Assembly (NCBI GenBank): GCA_964388835.1
Contig: CAYMBZ010000049.1
Span: forward strand, 1-11,458
Length of the DNA: 11,458 nt
Reading direction: 5' to 3'
Source: UBA1738 sp964388835
GTDB taxonomy: Bacteria > Bacillota > Clostridia > UBA1381
The notes below the pieces were generated by a model, which saw only the letters and a program-made list of their open reading frames with translations, was not told the DNA's origin and ran no database searches. The translations under genes and the position numbers were made by a program. Shown piece by piece: positions 5,799 to 11,458 of this stretch. Numbering within the stretch: the first letter of the stretch is position 1; each line of letters begins with the position of its first letter.

Positions 5799-6593
5799 AT
5801 GTTAAAAAGAATACTTACTTCAATAATAGGATTGGCTGTGTTTTTCGGTGTGATTTTTATGCACAGATATGTGCTTTACGGAGCGGTGCTTGTGCTTACG
5901 TTGGGCATGCTTTATGAAATTTACTCGGTTACGGAAGCACAGAAAAATGTAAGAGTTGTAGGATATATTTCTGCAGTGCTTATATTTGCAGGATTTATTT
6001 TCGGACGGATGATTTTTGCGGGAGTTTCAGTATGCATGCTGTTTTTATTGCTGATGATTTTTACTCACGGAAAGTGCGGCTATAATGATGTTTTGTCTGC
6101 GGCGTTTATGACGCTGTTTGTTGCGGCATTTATGTCTATGATTATAATGATACGGAGAAAATGCGATTCTTACACTGTTATTCTGCCGTTTGTATGCGCA
6201 TGGCTTACCGATACCGGAGCGTATTTTGCGGGAACATTTTTCGGAAAGCACAAGTTTGTGCCGAATATAAGCCCCAAAAAGACGGTTGAGGGAGCTGTTG
6301 GCGGAATGTTCCTTTCTGTTATCGGATGTGTATTGTATATAATCATTATGGTGTCCGTTATGGCGGGCGGAATAGCAAGCACTGCGGCAATAGTGAAATT
6401 TGCGGCTGTCGGACTTGTGGGCTCGGTGCTGGCACAGCTTGGAGATTTGGCGGCATCTTGCATTAAAAGAGACCGGAACAAAAAGGATTACGGAACAATT
6501 CTTCCGGGACACGGCGGAATAATGGATCGTTTTGACAGCGTGGTATTTGTACTGCCGTTCGTGTATTATGCAATGATACATTTTATTCTTTAA
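5799..6593 (+). CDS. cdsA: Phosphatidate cytidylyltransferase CdsA
   Basis: CdsA is an integral membrane enzyme that makes CDP-diacylglycerol from phosphatidate and CTP, the branch point for bacterial phospholipids. The 264-residue protein is mostly hydrophobic, with several membrane segments from residue 5 onward (for example LTSIIGLAVFFGVIF, ILIFAGF-like and MLFLLLMIF stretches). The family signature spans residues 220-244: SCIKR, KKD, then LPGHGGIMDR, which carries the metal-binding Asp. Upstream, AYFAGTFFGKHK and ISPKKTVEG are also family-typical. I chose ATG 5799, preceded by AAGAGG; the frame stays open back to 5631 but those codons lie in uppS and code no membrane segment. It starts 44 bases after uppS, as is usual in Firmicutes. 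Confidence 0.95.
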   Translation: MLKRILTSIIGLAVFFGVIFMHRYVLYGAVLVLTLGMLYEIYSVTEAQKNVRVVGYISAVLIFAGFIFGRMIFAGVSVCMLFLLLMIFTHGKCGYNDVLSAAFMTLFVAAFMSMIIMIRRKCDSYTVILPFVCAWLTDTGAYFAGTFFGKHKFVPNISPKKTVEGAVGGMFLSVIGCVLYIIIMVSVMAGGIASTAAIVKFAAVGLVGSVLAQLGDLAASCIKRDRNKKDYGTILPGHGGIMDRFDSVVFVLPFVYYAMIHFIL

Positions 6594-6633
6594 TGACTAA
6601 TATTTATTCTACCGAAGTAAAAGGAATGGTATA

Positions 6634-7785
6634 ATGACGAAATTTGAACATAATATATCAATATTGGGCTCTACCGGGTCGATAGGAACGCAAACTTTGG
6701 AAGTTGCAAGAGCGTATAAGGGAATTAAGGTTCATGCGCTTTCGGCATATTCAAACATAGAGCTTTTGGAAAAACAGACACGGGAATTTAAGCCTGAGCT
6801 TGTATGTGTCGCAGATGAAGAAAAAGCTAAGGAGTTTAAAATTAAAATCGCGGATACCGGAGTAAAGGTTGTTTCGGGAAAAAGCGGACTTTCCGAGGCG
6901 GCGGTCTGTTCGGAAGCGAACACCGTAGTGACCGCGGTTGTCGGAATTTCGGGACTTCTGCCCACAATCGAAGCGATAAAAGCGGGAAAAAACATAGCGC
7001 TCGCAAATAAAGAGACACTGGTTACCGGCGGTCACATAGTAACAAAGCTTGCCGAGGAAAAGGGGGTGAGCCTTTTGCCGGTTGACAGCGAACATTCTGC
7101 AATTTTTCAATCTTTGCAAGGGAACCCGAAAAAAATCAAGAAGATATTTTTAACGGCATCCGGAGGCCCATTTTTCGGCAAAACAAGGAAAGAGCTTGAA
7201 AATGTAACACCGGAACAAGCACTTAAGCACCCTAACTGGGATATGGGCGCAAAAGTGACGATAGATTCTTCAACCCTTGTAAACAAGGGGTTGGAAGTGA
7301 TTGAGGCAAAATGGCTGTTTGATGTGGATATTGATAATATTGAGGTGTTGGTGCACAGGCAGAGCGTTCTTCATTCGGCGGTTATGTATGAGGATAATGC
7401 GGTAATCGCACAGTTGGGAGTGCCGGATATGAAGCTTCCAATTCAGTATGCGCTGACCTATCCCGACAGACTTCCCATGAGTGGGAATGAGCTTGATTTT
7501 GCAGAATATTCGGAGCTTACTTTTGCAAAGCCGGATACCGAAACCTTTTATGCGCTGAGCTTGGCGAAAAAGGCGGGCAAAATCGGGGGAATTCTGCCAA
7601 CTGTCTTTAACAGTGCCGATGAGGCGGCGGTTGACTTGTTCTTAAAAGGGAAGATAAGTTATTTGGAGATTGCGGAAGCTATAGCTTACGCTATGGACAG
7701 GACGGAAAATATAGAAAATCCGTCGGTTCAAGACATTTTGGAAGCGGACAAATTTGCGAGAGACGCTGTATATTCGAGGAGTTGA
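6634..7785 (+). CDS. dxr: 1-deoxy-D-xylulose 5-phosphate reductoisomerase Dxr (IspC)
   Basis: Dxr rearranges and reduces 1-deoxy-D-xylulose 5-phosphate to 2-C-methyl-D-erythritol 4-phosphate with NADPH, the first committed step of the MEP isoprenoid pathway and the fosmidomycin target. The 383 residues are standard. Motifs: NADPH loop GSTGSIG at 12-18, NIALANKETLV, VDSEHSA with metal ligands D151 and E153, LTASGGPF, and NKGLE at 217-221 with E221 as the third ligand, VHRQSVLHS and GVPDMKLPIQYAL. AAGGAA at 6621-6626 precedes the ATG. With ispG three genes on, it shows that isoprenoids come from the MEP and not the mevalonate route. It ends 6 bases before rseP and carries that gene's ribosome binding site. 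Confidence 0.97.
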   Translation: MTKFEHNISILGSTGSIGTQTLEVARAYKGIKVHALSAYSNIELLEKQTREFKPELVCVADEEKAKEFKIKIADTGVKVVSGKSGLSEAAVCSEANTVVTAVVGISGLLPTIEAIKAGKNIALANKETLVTGGHIVTKLAEEKGVSLLPVDSEHSAIFQSLQGNPKKIKKIFLTASGGPFFGKTRKELENVTPEQALKHPNWDMGAKVTIDSSTLVNKGLEVIEAKWLFDVDIDNIEVLVHRQSVLHSAVMYEDNAVIAQLGVPDMKLPIQYALTYPDRLPMSGNELDFAEYSELTFAKPDTETFYALSLAKKAGKIGGILPTVFNSADEAAVDLFLKGKISYLEIAEAIAYAMDRTENIENPSVQDILEADKFARDAVYSRS

Positions 7786-7794
7786 TTTTTATTG
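7776..7794 (+). promoter_or_regulatory. Ribosome binding site and TTG start that set the rseP N-terminus
   Basis: GAGGAG at 7776-7781, inside the last codons of dxr, lies 10 bases before TTG 7792-7794. The rseP frame is closed by the dxr TGA at 7783-7785, and no ATG or GTG occurs between. The next ATG (7831) would cut off most of the first membrane helix and leave only four residues before HEFGH, so TTG is the best start. Confidence 0.75.
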
Positions 7795-8946
7795 GTTACA
7801 GCAATTGTAACGATTGTTATTTTTCTGTTTATGATAACCTTGCATGAATTCGGTCATTTTATAATGGCTAAATCCACCGGAATCGGGGTGCGGGAATTTG
7901 CGGTCGGAATGGGACCGGCAATATTTAAAAGGCAGGGAAAGGAAACGCTGTATTCCGTTCGCATATTTCCCGTCGGCGGATATTGCAAGCTCGAGGGCGA
8001 GGACGGTGACAGTGAAGCTCCGAACGCATTTTCAAATCAAAAGCTTTGGAAAAGATTTTTGGTGGTTTCGGCGGGAGCACTGCTTAATTTAATGCTCGGA
8101 TTCGTATTGTTTGCAGTTATTGTTGCGATGACGGGACCGTTTCGTTCAAATGTTGTGAATAAGGTTGACGAGCGTTCTTATCTTGCCGAGACAGTAGTTA
8201 TGCCGGGCGATAAAATTGTGGCGATAGATAACCATAAAATTCGTTTTTATGATGATATTGCGCTGTATATGGGGGGATTTTCCGAAAATACGGAGTTTGA
8301 CCTTACAGTTAAGCGCGGCAGTGAAAAAATCAAATTCAGATTAAAGCCGTCGGTAAGCGAAACAAAAATTGTATATGGTGAAAACTCGGCAAACTGCAGT
8401 GATACCATAAACGGAATCACGAAGGAATATACGGCGGAATATAAAGACGGCGATATTCCGAAAGCCTATATCGGCAGGGAAACGGTATCGACAAGATATA
8501 TTATAGGATTTGAGCCGGTAATCACCGATGTTACGGCTAAAAATATTCTGCCTCAGGCGTGGAATTACACAGGATATATTACGCGGAGCATTTTTGCGGC
8601 ACTGGGAGACATGATAAGCGGAAAGGCGGGGCTTGACAGTGTATCGGGACCGGTTGGAGTTGCGGGTGTTGTCGGTGAGGCGGTAAATTCCGGCGCAAGC
8701 GTAAAGGACAGCGTTGTAAATATTTTATTCATCGTGGCAATGCTTACCGTTAATTTGGGTATTTTTAATCTGTTGCCGTTGCCGGCGCTTGACGGAGGCA
8801 GATTGTTCTTTATGTTGATAGAGCTTATACGCGGAAAAAGTGTTCCTCCCGAAAAAGAGGGAATGGTGCACACTATAGGATTATTGCTTTTGCTGGCTCT
8901 TGCGGTGATAATATGCTTTAACGATATTTTAAAATTGATTGGATAA
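7792..8946 (+). CDS. rseP: RIP metalloprotease RseP (site-2 protease, M50 family)
   Basis: RseP/RasP is a zinc intramembrane protease of the cytoplasmic membrane. It cleaves anti-sigma factors after a first cut outside the membrane, and also clears remnant signal peptides. The 384 residues fit. Order: first membrane helix with the zinc motif HEFGH at 18-22, a second helix near 88-117 (ALLNLMLGFVLFAVIVAMTG), an extracytoplasmic PDZ-like region of about 150 residues, SVSGPVGVAGV, a third helix with NLLPLPALDGGR (zinc ligand D334 in LDGGR at 333-337), and a C-terminal helix. Translation begins at TTG. The dxr-rseP-ispG order is usual for Clostridia; the substrate here (possibly an RsiW-like anti-sigma) is not encoded in the window. 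Confidence 0.95.
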   Translation: MVTAIVTIVIFLFMITLHEFGHFIMAKSTGIGVREFAVGMGPAIFKRQGKETLYSVRIFPVGGYCKLEGEDGDSEAPNAFSNQKLWKRFLVVSAGALLNLMLGFVLFAVIVAMTGPFRSNVVNKVDERSYLAETVVMPGDKIVAIDNHKIRFYDDIALYMGGFSENTEFDLTVKRGSEKIKFRLKPSVSETKIVYGENSANCSDTINGITKEYTAEYKDGDIPKAYIGRETVSTRYIIGFEPVITDVTAKNILPQAWNYTGYITRSIFAALGDMISGKAGLDSVSGPVGVAGVVGEAVNSGASVKDSVVNILFIVAMLTVNLGIFNLLPLPALDGGRLFFMLIELIRGKSVPPEKEGMVHTIGLLLLLALAVIICFNDILKLIG

Positions 8947-8957
8947 AGGGGTAGAAC

Positions 8958-9995
8958 ATGAAGAAAACAGTAAATGTTGGATGCGTGAAAATCGGAGGTA
9001 ATAATCCGGTTTCGATTCAATCCATGACAAATACCGACACGCGTGATGTTGAAAAAACGGTTGAACAGATAAAACGTCTGGAAACGGCAGGATGTGAAAT
9101 CATACGCGCCGCAGTACCGGATATGGAGGCGGCTTGTGCTATCGGTAAAATAAAAAAGAGAATAAATATTCCTATTGTATGCGATATACATTTTGATTAT
9201 CGACTTGCGCTGGAATGTATAAAAAACGGAGTTGATAAGGTTCGCATAAATCCGGGTAATATCGGCGACAAGGAAAAGGTGCGTATGGTTGCGGATGCAT
9301 GCCGCGCACGAGGGATACCGATAAGAATAGGTGTCAACGGCGGATCTCTGCAAAAGGATATTCTGGAAAAATACAAAAAACCGACCGCGGATGCTTTGGT
9401 TGAAAGTGCGCTGAGACATGTGGAAATTTTGGATGAACTGAACTTTTTTGATGTTGTGGTGTCCATAAAGGTATCGGATGTTCCGACTATGATAGCCGCA
9501 TATCAAAAGTTTAGCGCTTTAAACGATATTCCGCTTCATATAGGAGTTACCGAGGCGGGAACCGAAAATGGCGGAATTATCAAATCTGCCGTGGGCATGG
9601 GCACATTGCTTGCCGAGGGAATAGGAGATACAATGCGGGTTTCACTGACGGCAGATCCGGTAAGAGAAGTGTACGCCGCAAAGGATATATTAAAGGTTTT
9701 GGGAATGAGAAAGCAAGGTGCAGAACTGGTTTCCTGCCCTACTTGCGGAAGAACGCAAATTGATATGATACCGATTGCGCATGAAGTGGAAAAAAGGCTT
9801 GCCGATATAGACAAGGATATAAAGGTTGCCGTTATGGGATGTGCCGTAAACGGACCTGGAGAAGCACGTGAGGCGGATATCGGCGTTGCCGGAGGAATCG
9901 GCGAGGGTGTTATATTCAAAAAGGGGCAGATAATTAAAAAGGTTCCAGAGGGGGATATTATATCCGCACTCATGGAGGAAATAGAAAAGCTGTGA
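8958..9995 (+). CDS. ispG: 4-hydroxy-3-methylbut-2-en-1-yl diphosphate synthase IspG (GcpE)
   Basis: IspG is a [4Fe-4S] enzyme that reduces methylerythritol cyclodiphosphate to HMBPP, the penultimate step of the MEP pathway, using flavodoxin or ferredoxin electrons. The 345 residues match the shorter bacterial form with a TIM barrel and a C-terminal cluster domain. Motifs: GGNNPVSIQSMTNTDT near the N-terminus, VRINPGNIG, IRIGVNGGSL, and the cluster ligands C260 and C263 in SCPTCGRT, C295 in MGCAVNGPGE, and E302 in the same motif. AAAGGGG at 8945-8951 overlaps the rseP stop and is 6 bases before the ATG. In many Clostridia polC follows; here aroQ does. Confidence 0.97.
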   Translation: MKKTVNVGCVKIGGNNPVSIQSMTNTDTRDVEKTVEQIKRLETAGCEIIRAAVPDMEAACAIGKIKKRINIPIVCDIHFDYRLALECIKNGVDKVRINPGNIGDKEKVRMVADACRARGIPIRIGVNGGSLQKDILEKYKKPTADALVESALRHVEILDELNFFDVVVSIKVSDVPTMIAAYQKFSALNDIPLHIGVTEAGTENGGIIKSAVGMGTLLAEGIGDTMRVSLTADPVREVYAAKDILKVLGMRKQGAELVSCPTCGRTQIDMIPIAHEVEKRLADIDKDIKVAVMGCAVNGPGEAREADIGVAGGIGEGVIFKKGQIIKKVPEGDIISALMEEIEKL

Positions 9996-10016
9996 TTTTG
10001 CGGGAGACAAGGTAAA

Positions 10017-10454
10017 ATGAACAAATATTTGATTATTAACGGACCAAATTTAAATATGCTGGGAATACGTGAGCCGGAGGTGTACGGAAATCGTACATAT
10101 GCCGATTTATGCGAATATATACGCACATTTGCGAAAAAAATCAATGTGGCAGTGGATTTTTTTCAAAGCAACTGCGAGGGGGAAATTATAACGGAAATTC
10201 AGAAAACTATGGGAAGATATGACGGAATAGTCATGAATCCGGGCGCGTATGCTCATTATTCCTATGCGATACATGATGCTATAAAGGCAGTTACCGCGCC
10301 GTGTGCGGAGGTGCATATTTCCGATATTTCATCCCGTGAAAAATTCAGACAAACCTCCGTAACCGCTCCGGCATGTCGTTTTATGGTGTCCGGCAAGGGG
10401 TTTGACAGTTATACTGTTGCATTGGAGAGGCTTGAAAATGACACGAACAGATAA
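10017..10454 (+). CDS. aroQ: Type II 3-dehydroquinate dehydratase AroQ
   Basis: AroQ removes water from 3-dehydroquinate to give 3-dehydroshikimate in the shikimate pathway to chorismate and the aromatic amino acids; the type II enzyme is a cytosolic dodecamer that works through an enolate, without a Schiff base. The 145 residues are typical. Motifs: NGPNLNMLG, R18 and catalytic Tyr 23 in REPEVYG, QSNCEGE, N74 in NPGAYAHYSYA, and His 100 in EVHIS. After EVHIS the usual Asn is Asp 103, and the following segment is REKFRQTS where FRHxS is common. AAGG at about 10009 precedes the ATG, 21 bases after ispG. It overlaps the next gene by 17 bases, pointing to translational coupling. Confidence 0.94.
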   Translation: MNKYLIINGPNLNMLGIREPEVYGNRTYADLCEYIRTFAKKINVAVDFFQSNCEGEIITEIQKTMGRYDGIVMNPGAYAHYSYAIHDAIKAVTAPCAEVHISDISSREKFRQTSVTAPACRFMVSGKGFDSYTVALERLENDTNR

Positions 10455-11458
10455 GCTTTTAAAACTTTTGGATGAAAATGAGGGAGTTATTCTTACAAGT
10501 TATCCCAACATATTTTATTATACGGGTTTTACGTCGGAGGAAGCGGTGGCTTTTATAACGCGCGACCGCAGAATTTTGGTGACGGATTCCAGATACACGG
10601 TTCAGGCGCGGCAACAGGCATATGATTTTGAAATCCGGGATATAAGCGACGGACTTGAAAAAATCGCAAGGTCCATGGAGGTTGAAAGTTGGGGATTTGA
10701 GGAGGAATTCGTTACAGTAAAGCAGTTTTCAAGGCTTCGTGCTTTCGGCAAAAAACTCATCCCCATGCAGAAAAAAATATCTGCTTTAAGGCGAGTAAAG
10801 GACAGGTATGAAATTAAAAAAATAGCACAGGCGGAGGAACTTGGCGATGCGGCATATTCCTATGTTATTGAAAATATGCGCGCCGGCATGACCGAGCGGG
10901 AAGTGGCACTGATGCTGGAGTTTTACATGCGCAAAAACGGCGCGGACGGAACATCCTTTGAAACGATTGTTGCAAGCGGTGTGCGCTCAAGTATGCCGCA
11001 TGGTACGGCAACGGCACGAATAATAGGCATCGGTGATTTTGTTACAATGGATTTCGGATGCAGATTGGATGGATATTGCTCAGATATGACAAGAACAGTT
11101 GTGGTGGGGAAATGCTCCGAAAGACAGCGGATGATTTACGAAACCGTACTTGCAGCTCAGGAGGGGGCGATAAAAAAGGTTGCTCCGGGGAAAAAATGTT
11201 CCGATATCGATAAAGCGGCACGGGATGTAATAACCGATGCCGGATTTGGAAGCAATTTCGGACACAGTCTCGGACACAGCGTTGGCATTGAAATACACGA
11301 GCGTCCGGTTTTTGCACCGAAAACGGATGAAATCATCGAAATCGGTAATGTGATTACGGTCGAACCGGGAATTTATATAGACGGATTCGGCGGAGTGCGC
11401 ATTGAAGATGTCATTGTTGTTGGTGAAACTGTTCAGAATATTACTAAATCTTGTAAAG
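10438..11458 (+). CDS. pepP: Xaa-Pro aminopeptidase-type M24 metallopeptidase, 3' end outside the window
   Basis: This protein belongs to peptidase family M24B, cytosolic di-metal enzymes that remove the residue before proline from peptides. 340 codons are visible and only about 10-20 residues seem missing. An N-terminal creatinase-like domain (about 1-125, with TSYPNIFYYTGF and DSRYTVQA) is followed by the pita-bread catalytic domain. All five metal ligands are present: D205 and D216 (MDFG and CSDMTRT), H280 in GHSVGIEIHE, E309 in TVEPGIY and E323 in RIEDV. The start ATG lies inside the aroQ end and follows GGAGAGG (10424-10430) by 7 bases. An aroQ-pepP-efp order is common in Firmicutes, so efp may follow. 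Whether it acts as an aminopeptidase (PepP) or a prolidase (PepQ) cannot be settled from sequence alone. Confidence 0.93.
   Translation, partial: MTRTDKLLKLLDENEGVILTSYPNIFYYTGFTSEEAVAFITRDRRILVTDSRYTVQARQQAYDFEIRDISDGLEKIARSMEVESWGFEEEFVTVKQFSRLRAFGKKLIPMQKKISALRRVKDRYEIKKIAQAEELGDAAYSYVIENMRAGMTEREVALMLEFYMRKNGADGTSFETIVASGVRSSMPHGTATARIIGIGDFVTMDFGCRLDGYCSDMTRTVVVGKCSERQRMIYETVLAAQEGAIKKVAPGKKCSDIDKAARDVITDAGFGSNFGHSLGHSVGIEIHERPVFAPKTDEIIEIGNVITVEPGIYIDGFGGVRIEDVIVVGETVQNITKSCK

Noticed and set aside
8565..9506. A 313-codon open frame on the - strand opposite the end of rseP and most of ispG
   Set aside because: It lies wholly opposite two well-conserved + strand genes, its translation has no recognisable domain and is rich in residues expected from a reverse-complement shadow.

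Overview
The window reads as a housekeeping stretch of a bacterial chromosome, most likely an uncultured member of the Clostridia (Bacillota). The evidence is the gene order frr-uppS-cdsA-dxr-rseP-ispG, strong purine-rich ribosome binding sites before almost every gene, one TTG start, all genes on the + strand, and Clostridia-like protein sequences. No tRNA, rRNA, CRISPR array, transposase or integrase was seen.

Left edge (1-1457). The window opens inside a type I restriction-modification specificity gene (hsdS), of which only the 3' part is present. It is visibly richer in A+T than what follows. Within about ten bases of its stop codon the sequence becomes the 3' part of a ygiQ-type radical SAM gene that has lost its N-terminal half. 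This abrupt join is the clearest anomaly in the window: either a restriction cassette or deletion has truncated ygiQ, or the contig is chimeric.

Middle left (1381-3516). folD (one-carbon metabolism) overlaps the end of the ygiQ remnant and is followed 3 bases later by a galactokinase-family GHMP kinase whose sugar-contacting motif is a variant form.

Core operon (3517-9995). A consensus-like promoter with an extended -10 element (TTGCAA, 17 bases, TATAAT) and two back-to-back hairpins precede pyrH. Then follow frr, uppS, cdsA, dxr, rseP and ispG with gaps of at most about 70 bases. The set links UMP phosphorylation and ribosome recycling with isoprenoid precursor synthesis (dxr, ispG of the MEP pathway), the undecaprenyl carrier for cell wall synthesis (uppS), phospholipid precursor synthesis (cdsA) and an intramembrane protease (rseP). 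rpsB-tsf, which often lie before pyrH, are absent here.

Right edge (10017-11458). Instead of polC, ispG is followed by aroQ (type II dehydroquinase) and, overlapping it by 17 bases, an M24 Xaa-Pro-type aminopeptidase that runs off the window. aroQ-pepP is itself a familiar Firmicutes pair, usually followed by efp, so two conserved clusters seem joined end to end.

I found no convincing undescribed multi-gene system. The best leads are the hsdS/ygiQ junction, the structured pyrH leader, a possible 13-codon ORF in frame just before uppS, and the variant galactokinase.
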